Assembly: GCA_028641055.1 (NCBI GenBank)
Contig: CM054062.1
Location: 239,168,528 to 239,232,527 of the forward strand
DNA: 64,000 nt
Direction of reading: 5' to 3'
DNA from: Alopecurus myosuroides
Taxonomy: Eukaryota; Streptophyta; Magnoliopsida; Poales; Poaceae
Position numbers and translations under genes: made by a program. The notes beneath the pieces were generated by a model. The model was not told where the DNA came from. It saw only the letters and a program-made list of their open reading frames with translations, and ran no database searches. Below, one piece after another: positions 1 to 11,668 of the stretch. Position 1 is the stretch's first letter; every line of letters begins with the position of its first letter.

Positions 1-2
1 CG

Positions 3-215
3 AGAGACGCTGCCGTAGAGGAGCTGGAGGAGGAGGCCGCAGAGCTCCACAGGGAGATTGAGGATCTTCTGCCTATTGAGGACGTTCCCTCCGACTTAGA
101 GGGGATGGATATGAGCGAGGCTAGCGAGCAGGATGATGATGACCTGCTTGACGAGGAGGAAGAGGACCCTGAGGAGCGTATCTTCGACGTTGGGGACAGC
201 GACGACTCTGTGTAG
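3..215 (+). CDS. Acidic C-terminal ORF upstream of gag (partial)
   Basis: Frame 3 is open from the window edge to a TAG at 213-215, giving 70 residues rich in Glu and Asp, with a run of four Asp followed by a Glu cluster and ending DSDDSV. It precedes gag in the same orientation and is separated from it by about 390 bp. Some grass gypsy elements (RIRE3 and RIRE8, from memory) carry an extra ORF0 in this position, so this could be the end of such a protein. No enzyme motif is visible and the start is outside the window. It could also be a leader exon with no function of its own. I cannot assign a function. Confidence 0.4.
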   Translation, partial: RDAAVEELEEEAAELHREIEDLLPIEDVPSDLEGMDMSEASEQDDDDLLDEEEEDPEERIFDVGDSDDSV

Positions 216-602
216 TCGCTGCCTTCTCACCCTTAGCATATGGTGCTGGTCTAGATACTAGTTAGGTATGCTAGATCGTTTTGCTAGGTAGTTTGCTAGT
301 AGTAGCCTTGCGATGACCCCACCAATCGCACCCCCTGTAGCTCGATGAAGCCTTCCTTGTATGATATGGCTTGTGATGTGTGTGTGTATTGTAAGAAACT
401 CTGTTTTATTATGGTGATGAATGAAATGTTGGCTTGGTTTTCTGTTGATTGTCACTACCTTGCGTTCATTTCATTCAAGTTTGCGACTGCCCCGCTCTTG
501 TTTTTGAAACTTATCGCTAGTATTCCTTTTGTTTAAATATTAAGGTACTGGGTTTTCAAAAACAAGAATTTATTCTTAGACTTACACATTTTTCACTTCA
601 GC
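216..602 (+). other. Leader between the acidic ORF and gag
   Basis: This AT-rich untranslated stretch has no convincing ORF. It ends directly at the gag start codon (CAGCATGGCACC). Confidence 0.5.
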
Positions 603-3600
603 ATGGCACCCCGTCGCGAACCCCCACCGCCACCACCACCCACAGTGGAGGCGCTGTTGGCCCTGCTGATGGAAGATCGCCAGGCCAGCCGAGATGAGAG
701 TGCAGCTACCATTACCGCTCTGCAACAACTAGCTGCTGCCGCCAACAATAATGGCAATGGCAATGGAAATGGTGCTCGCTCGAGACTGAGAGACTTTCAG
801 CACACCAACCCCCCAGTGTTCACAAGGATTGTGGAGCCTCTCGATGCTGACGACTGGCTCCGCACCATTGCAAACAAACTGGAGGTCGCTTCAGTTGAGG
901 AGAATGATAAGGTCCTGTTGGCCTCCCATTTTCTCGCTGGTCCTGCCAGGACTTGGTGGGAAACTACACGTGAGACTGTTGCTGCTGGTCACGTGTTCAC
1001 CTGGGAGGAATTCTCTGCAAGGTTCCGCAAGTATCACATTCCCCAGGGAATGATGGCACTTATGCGGGAGAAGTTTCTGAATCTGAAGCAGGGAAGTATG
1101 CCGGTGTCTGAATACTGGGAGAATTTCACTACTCTATCCCGGTATGCACAGGATGATATTAATACTGATGCTAAGAAGAAGGAGAGGTTCTTAAATGGGC
1201 TGGATGATGAGCTCCAGTGCTCTCTAGTAGTGGTTCCATTCCAGGACATGGAGACCCTTGCTAATGCCGCTATGGTGCTGGAGCACAAGCGGAAATCTGC
1301 TGATGATAACCGCAAGAGGAAGATGACTGCTCATGGAGGACCTAGTGCTCAGAGGACTCGCAACACTCCGTATGCGAGGCCACCAACCCACAAGGCGCCT
1401 GCTTATGCACCCCGCCCCAACCACAACTATGCACCAAGGCCCAACAACTACAGTCACCTTGCACCGTATGCACCAAGGTACGGAGGAAACAGCTATGGTG
1501 GTAACCATGGTAATCACTCTGGGAATAATCATGGAAACCGCTATGGAGGTAACAATGGAGGAAATGGGAACCACACCAACAATGCTCCCAAGCCAAACCC
1601 GAGCTCAAAGCCTTCTGGAGGTTGCTTTGCCTGTGGAAAGGAGGGCCACTTCGCTCGTGAGTGCCCCAACAAAGCTACTGCTCTAGTCCAGCCTGCTGCA
1701 ACCAAGATGAACCATGGTCCTTCCACTGGACGACAGAATAGGATGAAGGGACACCTGAACCATATCAATGCTGCAGAAGCTCAGGAGGCACCAGACATGG
1801 TGATGGGTATGTTTCCTGTCAACTCGGTACCAGCCGCAGTACTGTTTGATTCTGGTGCATCACATTCCTTTGTCACTAAACCGTTTGCTGAGAAAAGTGG
1901 TATGAAGCATTCCCGTATGCATAACCCTATGTTAGTACAAATACCTGGGGATAGTACTAAAGCCAACCTAATTTGCAATGAGGTACCAGTAGAAATTCAA
2001 GGGAAAACTTTTCATGCTGATCTTATAGTGCTGGGATCCAAAGGGATAGAAGTGGTACTCGGTATGAACTGGATGGCCAAGTATAAGGGAGTTATCGATT
2101 GCACTAAGAAATCTATTGAAATGATCTCAGAGGATGGGGAAAAGGTTGCGTACACTGCAACTCGACCCTCGTCACAAGTTCACTGCCACACCGGAATAGT
2201 CCACCCTGTCCTTGAGGAAGTTCCGGTAGTTTGCGAATACCCGGATGTTTTTCCTGAAGAATTACCCGGTATGCCCCCTGATCGGGATATCGAGTTTGTG
2301 ATCGAGTTAGTGCCCGGAACTGGACCCATAGCACAGAAGCCGTATCGGATGAACCCGAAGGAATTAGATGAGTTGAAGACTCAGCTGGAGGACATGTTAA
2401 GGAAGGGATTGATTCGCCCTAGTGCATCGCCATGGGGATCTCCGATCATTTTTGTGGGAAAACGGGACGGTACCACTCGTTTATGTGTGGACTACCGCAA
2501 GCTTAATGATGTTACCATCAAGAACAAATACCCGTTGCCCAAAATTGAAGACCTGTTTGACCAGCTGAATGGGGCTGTAATCTTCTCTAAGATTGACCTT
2601 CGGACTGGTTATCACCAATTGAAAGTCCGTGATACTGATATCCCAAAGACTGCTTTCACCACTCGTTACGGGATGTATGAATACACCGTAATGTCTTTTG
2701 GTCTAACCAATGCCCCTGCCTATTTCATGAATCTCATGAATAAGGTATTCATGGATTTTCTAGACAAGTTTGTCGTGGTGTTTATTGACGACATTCTTAT
2801 ATATTCGAGGAGTGAGGAAGAACACGAAGAACATCTGAGACTTGTGCTCGGAACACTTCGTGAGCATCAATTGTATGCTAAGTTTAGTAAATGTCAATTC
2901 TGGTTGACGGAAGTCGGATTTCTTGGACATGTAGTATCTGCGGGAGGAATATCTGTTGACCCTGCTCTAGTTCAGTCTGTGGAGAAGCGTGCTGCTCCGA
3001 CCAACCAGACTGAAGTCAGATCCTTTCTGGGTTTGGCAGGATATTACCGCAAGTTTGTTCAGGGATTCTCGAGTATAGCCAGACCCCTCACCCAGTTGCT
3101 CAAGAAGGATAGCAAGTTCCTATGGACGGACAAGTGTGAAGAAAGTTTCAATGAGTTGAAGCACCGACTGGTGTCTGCCCCAATCCTTATAATGCCAGAT
3201 GTCACCAAGAATTTCGACGTATATTGTGACGCTTCTAAGCTTGGTCTTGGAAGCGTGCTTATGCAAGAAGGGAAGGTGATATCTTTCATATCCCGCCAGT
3301 TAAGGCCCCACGAGTTGAATTATCCCACTCATGACTTAGAGCTTGCTGCCGTTGTCCATGCTCTCAAGACATGGCGGCACTTTCTTATGGGAAGAAGAGT
3401 GGAAATTTACACGGATCATAAGAGTTTAAAGTATATCTTTACTCAGCGTGAGCTCAACATGAGGCAGCGCCGCTGGATTGAGCTCATTAAAGATTATGAT
3501 CTGAGTATTCATTATCACCCGGGAAAGGCAAATGTGGTTGCATATGCTCTTAGTCGAGAGCCGGCCTCCCTAAATGCTATGATTCTAGTAAGGCAACCCG

Positions 3601-5125
3601 AGTTGTGGAAAGAGCTGGACCATCTTGGCATTGAAGTGGTCAGCTATGGCATGTTAGACGCCATAGAGCTTAAACCGACCCTGGTTGACCAAATCAAAGA
3701 AGCGCAGAAAGGCCAGAAAAGTATTGATGGGATTAAGGCCCGCATGGAGAAGGAAAAGGTTGCTGGGTTTACCATCGATGCTGATGGGGGATTATGGTAT
3801 GAAGGCCGTATTTGTGTTCCCTCTGAATCTGATCTCAAGCAGACCATCATGGTCGAAGCTCATGAGACCATGTATTCTATCCATCCTGGAGGAACAAAGA
3901 TGTATCAAGACCTGAAAGAGAGATTCTGGTGGCATGGAATGAAGCGAGAGATTGCTTCATTTGTAGCCAAGTGCCATGTCTGCCAGCAAGTAAAGCTGGG
4001 CACCAGCGTCCCGCTGGATTGCTCCAACCGTTGCAAGTGCCTGTTTGGAAATGGGATGAAGTGGGAATGGACTTCATCACTGGACTTCCTAGGTCCAGCC
4101 GAGGAAATGATTCTATATGGGTTGTCGTGGACAGGCTCACGAAAGTTGCTCACTTTATTCCTGTCCGGACCACATATCGTGGAGATCAGCTTGCTGACCT
4201 TTATATTTCTCGGATTGTCAGCCTACACGGAGTCCCAAGCAGGATTGTATCTGATCGAGGTACACAGTTCACCTCTAGATTTTGGAAGAAGTTGCACGAG
4301 AGTTTGGGAACCAAATTAGCCTTTAGCACAGCCTATCATCCGCATACTGATGGACAAACAGAGCGCGTGAACCAAATTCTGGAAGACATGCTCCGTGCTT
4401 GTGTGTTGTCCTATGGAATTAAATGGGAAGACTGTCTGCCCTTCGCAGAGTTTTCTTACAACAACAGTTATCAGTCTAGCTTGCAAATGGCCCCTTTTGA
4501 AGCTCTGTATGGGCGTAAATGACGTACACCTTTAAATTGGACTGAGACTGGAGACAGTCAGGTTTTTGGTGTGGACACTTTGAAGGCTGCAGAGGAGCAA
4601 GTCCAACTTATTCGGGAACGTTTAAAGACAGCTCAATCTCGTCAGAAGAGTTATGCTGATACGAAGCGTCGTGATGTCTCTTTCAGCATTGGAGATTTCG
4701 TGTACCTTCGTGTTACGCCACTCAAAGGGATGCAGCGTTTCCATGTCAAAGGAAAGCTGGCCCCCAGGTATATTGGCCCTTTTAAGATCTTGGCACGTCG
4801 TGGCGAAGTTTCTTATCAGTTAGAATTACCTGAGGAGCTATCTGCTTTTCACAATGTTTTCCATGTGTCATTGCTCCGGAAATGTCTGCAAGTACCGGAG
4901 AAAGATCTCTCGTATCAAGACGTGGATTTCAGGACCATTGACATAAATGATGATTTGACTTATCGTGATAGACCCCTGCGGGTTCTCGAGGAAATTGTGC
5001 GTGCTACCAGGAGGCGTGCTATAAAATTCCTTAAGATTCAGTGGACCAATCACTCTGAGGAAGAAGCTACCTGGGAGCGTGAGGATGATATCAAGAAGGA
5101 GTTCCCTGATTTTCTTAAAGCCTAG
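603..5125 (+). pseudogene. Chromovirus gag-pol polyprotein, broken in integrase
   Basis: The polyprotein makes the capsid and enzymes for reverse transcription and integration. In order: a Pro-rich N-terminus; Retrotrans_gag around residues 75-210 (motif ARTWWE); an Asn/Gly-rich linker; a CCHC knuckle [14 protein letters not shown] near residue 341; a protease active site FDSGAS near 416; reverse transcriptase with FIDD near 727; RNase H starting near YCDAS (874); an integrase zinc finger with HPGGTKM near 1094. The first frame is open from ATG 603 to 4319, but homology leaves it just after the CHVCQQVK zinc-finger motif. It resumes one base out of phase, consistent with a one-base loss near 3990-4000. 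In the second frame an in-frame TGA at 4520-4522 interrupts the integrase core. The rest (4523-5125) ends in a chromodomain, recognised by the WTNHSEEEATWERE motif. The chromodomain normally targets integration to particular chromatin. Confidence 0.9.
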
Positions 5126-5155
5126 ACCCGCGAATCTCGGGACGAGATTCTTTTT

Positions 5156-5171
5156 AAGGGGGGGGGAGATT
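5156..5171 (+). promoter_or_regulatory. Polypurine tract
   Basis: The run AAGGGGGGGGGGAGAT lies directly before the LTR start. In this class it primes plus-strand DNA synthesis. Confidence 0.8.
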
Positions 5172-8100
5172 TGTCACACCCCTGTTTTTAAGCACTTGTA
5201 TAATAGTATTTTAGCAAGCCTCTTAAGACTTTTGTAATGCAATTAAGTGGACAACATGTTTGTGTAGTGATGTTTATCTATGCAATATTAATGGTGTGTT
5301 TCTTTTCACTCACTTGAGGAGTTTTTCTCCTAAGAAACACATTGCTTTATATTTGTTTTCCTATGTTTTCCACTAAGGCTCTTAAGAGATTATTTTTCAA
5401 GACTTGAGGTGACCTTTAGTTTCAACTTGAAAGTGTGTTATTAATGATTAGGAATCAACTTGAACTTGAAATAAAATTAATTGGAAAAGATTTCATTAGA
5501 TCTTCCAATATAATTTTTGCCCTGAAAAACAGCCAAGTAGCTGTTTTCAACCCTTGTTTTCCATCACAAGGATTATCCAATTATGGATTTTCTTTGATCA
5601 AAACTACTCTCTGTTATGAGTACAACAAAACTACACTCTTGGAAAAACCTACAAAGAAAATTAACACACAATGCCATGAGGGTTTTTGAGCCATCTTGTT
5701 AAGACAGAAAATTGAGCATTTTAAAAACAGAGAATGTACCTACTTTGCCATTTATTTTCAGAGCCATAAACCTATCCTTTTTCAAATCAAATGGTTGGTT
5801 ATGAAACTTGGATAGTTTCTCTCTGATTAGCTTTTTAAATCACTCATTTTAGAGCTTGTTTGCTTGGTGAAAACAAGCCCAACTTTTGCTATCTCTGTCT
5901 GTTTTTCCAGCACTTAGAAAAATTCAGAAACACTGCCTAACTGAATTTTTCTGACAGAACAGTGATTACACCTTTGGACTTGATGTTTTTAGCTTGTGTG
6001 TACTGATCCAAGCCAGGCCACCTTGCCTATTCGAAAACCTAGTTTATAAACTTCTAGAAGGTGGCATTGGATCCTACTTTGGCTGACCAGGGAGGGAGAA
6101 ATATGAGGTGGCATTTGACTAATGAGTGAGGTCACAATAGTGGTTGAAATAGTGGTTTTTCTTTCTTTTACCCATCCCTTGGCCCTTGCTGTGACTTAGC
6201 TCATCCATTTGTACTGGCTTGACCCCTAGGAACCAATTGGAACCGTGGCCACCCTTGGAGAAACCCCAAAGGGCAAGGCATGCCCATGCCATTGCCAACC
6301 CGAGCCACCACCCTTGGCCTCGTGCCTACATAGCCCTAGTGGCCAAACCCTCTCGCCAGCACACTCACCTAGCCACACTAACCCACCCCATCGAGCTCTC
6401 GCTTGCTCACTCTCTCTCTGCGAGCGAGGCAGGCCGTGGCCATTTTCAGACCGAGCAGATCGAGCTCGAGGTGGCAACCGCAACCACTGCACCTCCCGAC
6501 CTTTTTTCACCTCCGTTGCGATCCCCTAGCTCGTGCCTACCCCCCTGACATCCTCCTGCCCTCGATCGTTTGCAGGTTGGCCCGCGCCGTCGTCGCCGTG
6601 CCCGCCTCGCCGTCGCAGAGAGGAGACGGACGTGGAGAGCTCCATCCTCGCCGACACCGCGCCACCGGCACCCCACAGCACCGCCGCCGTCACCCACCGC
6701 GCCACAGCACCCCTAGGTGAGCCACTAGCCCGTGCCGTGCGCGCCCGTGACGTGTTCGTCCGCGGGTCGAGAGAGAGAGAGAGGAGAGGGGCGCGGGGAG
6801 GAAGAACGCACAGGAGCCGTCGATCTGCGAATCGACGGCCCCCTTTGAACGTATCGCTTCGCGCGCGCGCGCGCGCAGGAGGGCTGTGCTGCGTGCTAGC
6901 TGGGCCGTGCGCTGCGGATTTGGCCCGTTTGGGCAAGTTTCTGTTAAAAATAAAAATGCTTTTATTCTGGCAGATTAACTAGGTCTTAGCTTTAGCCTTG
7001 GAAAAGGTAGCAAACCTTTTTATTTTACCTTGCTAATTTTTGTGCTACTATCCATGCAAAATTACAACCATATCCCACTGGCAGAAACTTGTTTTGAGTT
7101 TTTATGATTTTTCTAAAAATCATATGCCAGACAGTACCCTAAAAATTTAAATGAATAGAACTTCAAAAATACAGAACATTTTTGAGCAAACTCAACTGTT
7201 TTGGAAAGCCCTTTTCAATACCTACCAGTAGGATTTTAGCTTACATCAAGGTGAGTTACCATTTGGAAATGCCATCCATTTTGGTAAAACATCAGTGGGC
7301 TATTCCATGAATTTTAGAGGGAGTTTGGGATATTATTTTTGAGTGAGGCAAGTTGGAGAGGCTTTGTAGTGATAAGGGCTATCACATCCTAGAAGGATTT
7401 ACTTTTTGGAGCCACAGAAAAATTTAGAGAGGCAGAACAAGTTTTGGTTACTTTCTGTCTAAATTTTAATTCTAGATCTTGCTTTTTATGGTAATTTTGT
7501 GAAGTGCAAATGATGTGTTCTTGCTTGTGAGGTTGTTTTCCATTGTGGTTATGATGTTTACAAGTTACATGAACATGTTAGCATAATTGGTTTGAGTGAT
7601 AGCATTTTAGAACTATTTTTTTTTTCATGCATAGGTCATGCTAATAGCTAGATTCTTATGTATGTTTTGAGTAGATCTTTAAATGATTATTAGGCTTATT
7701 GCTAGATTAATTCTCATGAAACCAGTACCATTTAGGTACTGTTATTTTGGTCATAGCACCTCTGGATGCTTGGTGGTTGTGTTTGAAATAGGTTTAAAAT
7801 AGAAATGTTTAAGGACTAGATTTCACACTAGGATATTCATGTATGCTTTTTGTCTTATTTTCCCTTAGGGAAAAATATGGATCCTTGGTGTTGAAAACCA
7901 GAGGATGGAATGTCCTTGTGGCATTATTACCTTAGGGTTTTCACCTCTGATAGTTTTCCTTTTAAGTAGCACAAAAGCATGAGTAGCACTTGGATGACTA
8001 GGAATTAATCTCCTCACATGTGTAGCTTTTTAAGCATAGTTTTTCCTTGTTTCCTAGCTATGTTTTTATGATATTTTTGTGAGATCCAGTAGCATTTATG

Positions 8101-10373
8101 GTACTGGTTAGAGGGGTATTTTGCCTCTGAAAGCTTGCACACTTGTGCATAAAGTTAGCTAGTATAGCCTAAAATAGTCTAGTAGTTTCCCTAAATTTTC
8201 TACTAGTATGAGTAGGAGTTTTTGGGTGCTTGTTTGTTTGTTTTGAGCACTTTTATAAAAGTGACCAGAGGCTTATTAAACTCTTGGCGAGCATTTTGCT
8301 AGTGGAGCACCCACTGGTATGTTTGCCTCATGGTGGAAAACAGGCTTGACTAGTTGTCATGAGCTTATTTCACCACTTGAGTAGTTTAGCAAATTATAGG
8401 TGCTAGCCATAGAGATTGTTGTGGAATTTTTTAGACATCAAAATGTGTTTTATATGACACCCTACTGTCTAGAAACATGTGCTTTACCCCACTGGTCCAT
8501 AATGTTCTTAACTAAGAATCATTGTTTTGGCCACACATGAGCACTAGGAAAAAGCAGATTTTTCCAACTATATTTTTATGCAAATTTTTCTTAAGGGAAA
8601 AATTGAGAACTTTGGGTGGTACTTCTTGATTGCTTGCTGTATGTATTGCTTGTAGCCTTGTTTGTCTTATTTGGTTCTGAAAGTGTGTCTTTATTTCTTT
8701 TTACGACGTTAGAAAACGAGGAGGAAGGAATTGCTGAGGAAGGGTATTGCAACTCCTGTTACTTTCAGGATCAGGACCATCACTTGTACCAAGGCAAGCC
8801 ATCCTAATGCTTGCTGTATAACTACTTATCATTATCTATCATGCATGCTTTTCACTTCTGAAGTTTTACAAAACTATGCCTTCAAAAGCTATTTTTGTGT
8901 GAATCCTACTACTACTATTAATACTACTAGTATAAGGACTCATAATAATAGTCAACTTGGTATTACCAAGCCCTTAGACACTAAATGGTATATAAATACC
9001 ATACACCTACTTAAAAACTTGAGTTCTTAAATGAACTAAATAAAAGGTGTTTTTGTAAACAAATGCCTTATGGAAGGAAAATCCCGGAGGAAGGGTGAGA
9101 CCCTGTCTGCCGGAAGGATTGTTATGATGGGAAATTTTATGAGAAATGTTTACAAAAGACACATAACCTAGTCTTCGCTGGACAACCATTATCGTACTGC
9201 CACTTTACCCCAATATGGGTAGGGGCTTGATTAAAAACTTGTTAGGGTTAGTATATGTGCTATCTCAAAGGCTATAGGGGATTGGATCCTCCGAACCGAA
9301 ATGTCGCTAGGAGTGAGTATACGGGACATCTAAAGTGTGGGATTAATTTTCCCTCCGGATGCAGCAGTTGGGTCTCCTGTTTGGGCGGTGTGGGACATGG
9401 CTTGCCAGGGAGGGGAACCCCAATTGAAGAGATAGTCATGTACTAGCTTGTACAGAGTGGATAGTCAAGACCAGTTATCTGATGTTCTCATAGGTTGGGA
9501 ACAGTCCATGGTTGTTTCATGGCGGACTCTGGATCTAGTGGAAATGTGTACACCTCTGCAGAGTAAAACTATTTCGAGATAGCCGCGTCCTCGGATATGG
9601 ACGGTTGAATGGCCATGTAGCTAGTATTGTGTCAACTTTTCAAAAGAGGTTTTTGAAGGAAGGCTTTTGTACCTGAGAGGTACTATGGAGGAATGACTTG
9701 GTATCTGTGAGATACCGATGAGAAAGAAACTATTACTAAAAGTTTCTGAAAAGAAAAACTTTCTTTTCCAAAAGAATTATAAAACCTCCAAGATATGTGA
9801 TATCTACGAGAGCAAAACTACATTATTTTAAATGATTTTGTTTACAAAGAGGTAAACTTGAAGAATCAACCATGGCAAATCTTTTATCTGTCATGGGTAG
9901 CTGAACCATATGTATGGCCTACCCACTCCACCAAATAAGCATGTATGCATTATTGTAAGCTAATAAAGGATGTCTTGTTGAGTAAATTCAAATGTACTCA
10001 TTTGGTTTCGCCCCTGGTATCTACTTATCAGACTACGAGGAGCCACCTCAGGAGGAGTACTATGAGGAGGAGTTCTACGCTGATGGCCCTGCGAGTTAGG
10101 ATCGTCTCCCAGTCAGCAGCCTGTAGGATGAGGCGTGACTCTGGTTCTACTACGCTATGCTTATCGTCTTCCGCTGTGTTTACTGTGAATGTCTGTCCTG
10201 CGTGACAGTTATTAAGAACTTGGTCATGTGACCATTTATGTAAGACTCTATATTCGTGTAATGGATGATGTATTCTGTATGCCAACTACGTATGTTGTTC
10301 ACGACTGGTTCTTCTGGGATCGTGAATGAATGCATATGAGGGGTTCTGGACCTACCGGTCTGGGGCCTCTACA
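5172..10373 (+). repeat. Long 3' LTR of the chromovirus
   Basis: It starts TGTCACACCCC, the usual Tekay-type LTR start. It is largely AT-rich, with a GC-rich island at about 6230-6960 that is probably the promoter or leader. Two short acidic reading frames lie near its 3' side, one ending around 8806 and one ending at 10099. The second follows a splice-acceptor-like CTTATCAG. The end at 10373 (CCTCTACA) is a guess from the TG/CA rule. A length of 5.2 kb is long, and part could be inserted sequence. Confidence 0.55.
6860..6876. repeat. (CG)n microsatellite
   Basis: About eight CG dinucleotides lie within the GC-rich island of the LTR. Confidence 0.8.
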
Positions 10374-10377
10374 GACT

Positions 10378-11653
10378 TGTTGAGATGCATATTCGACAAT
10401 ATCCCTCTCAAGCAACCCTGCAATTAAGATACAAGAAGTCTCTTGTGTCCCCAACACACCCAATATACTTGTCAGGTATATAGGTGCACTAGTTCGGCGA
10501 AGAGATAGTGAAATGCGAGTAATATGGATGGTTATAAGTAATAATATTAATCTGAAATAAATGTGGCAGCAAGCAAACATGTAGCAGAACAGGCGGAAAA
10601 CGGTGTTTCAATGCTTGGAAACAAGGCCTAGGGATCCTACTTTCACTAGTGGACACTCTCAACAATGATCACACAATCGAATAACTAAATATCTTCTCTT
10701 CACTATGCTACTCTTAACCCTCTCCGGCTAGATAACGAACACTAATCATTGCGTAGGGCTGCAAAAAAAGCATTCCTTAAAGTAAGCATTCGCATGTCTA
10801 GTTAACCCCACGCTGTCACTATGAGCACCATATAAGGTACTAGACAAACACCACAATTCATAGAGGATACACACACAATGTGCACACTGTCACCTTCACA
10901 CGGCGGGACAAGGTGACTCCAAAGTTCATATTAATAAACCACTTGAGTAGCACAAGATGAAGAGTAACATCTACTTATTCAACTAGATTACAAAGCTCAC
11001 AATCACATATAGATCACACCATGGGAGAGAGAGAGATGAACCACATAGCTACCGGTAGAGCCCTCAGCCTCGGGGGAGAACTACTCCCTCCTCATCATAG
11101 GAGACAGCAACGGCGATGGCGGTGGAGTTGATGGAGATGGCTTCCGGGGGCACTTCCCTGACCCGGCAGGGTGCCAGAACAGAGATCTGTCCCCCGAAAC
11201 TAGTCGGCGACGGCGGCGGAGCTACAAATGTATTTTGTGGGAAAGGTCGGTTCCTCTAGTGCTTATGCATCGGGGAGTATATATAGGAGAAAGGGCGATG
11301 CCGGGGGGTGGCCAGGGGGCCCACACCACCTGGTGGCGCGGCCAGGGGGTGGTGGCGCCACCCTATGGTGTGGCCACCCTGTGGCCCCCCTCTGGGGCTT
11401 TCCGGGACTTCTGGATGCTTCCGGGACTTCTAAGACTTCCGGCTTTCGAATCGTCCAATTCCGAGAATATTTCTAGAACAACTTTTCTGAAACTAAAAAC
11501 AACAGAAAACATGAATTGGCTCTGTGGCATCTTGTCAATAGGTTAGCCCCGGGAAATCGATAAAAATGACATAAAGTGTAAGGAAAACATGTGGGAAACA
11601 ACATGAAAACAAAATGTAACATCAGAAATTAAGGATACGTTTATGACGTATCA
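10378..11653 (-). repeat. LTR of the truncated Athila-like element
   Basis: Read on the minus strand it begins TGATACGTCATAAACG and ends CATCTCAACA, giving 1276 bp with TG/CA ends. A TATA-like TATATATA lies at 11278-11286. No target duplication can be tested because the other end is missing. Confidence 0.7.
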
Positions 11654-11668
11654 AGCATCCCCAAGCTT
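11654..11668 (-). promoter_or_regulatory. Polypurine tract
   Basis: The minus-strand sequence AAGCTTGGGGATGCT abuts the LTR start. It aligns with the tracts at 20354-20368 and 24023-24037. Confidence 0.7.

Larger units (their letters stand above)
1..10373 (+). mobile_element. Ty3/gypsy Tekay-like chromovirus, 5' end outside window
   Basis: The order acidic leader ORF, gag, zinc knuckle, protease, reverse transcriptase, RNase H, integrase, C-terminal chromodomain, polypurine tract and an LTR starting TGTCACACCCC is that of a Tekay/Del-type chromovirus. The 5' LTR and primer site lie left of position 1. The polyprotein is broken (see its entry), so this copy is not autonomous. The right end is uncertain: I place it at the ACA before the next LTR at 10378. 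Confidence 0.85.

Noticed and set aside
1224..1608. Overlapping minus-strand ORFs inside gag
   Set aside because: They are antisense shadows of the Asn/Gly-rich gag linker, with repetitive composition and no motif.
6226..6982. Several overlapping ORFs on both strands in the GC-rich part of the LTR
   Set aside because: GC-rich DNA has few stops. The frames overlap each other and show no domain.
10373..10377. AGACT as a target duplication of the LTR at 10378
   Set aside because: The other end of that element is missing, so it cannot be tested.
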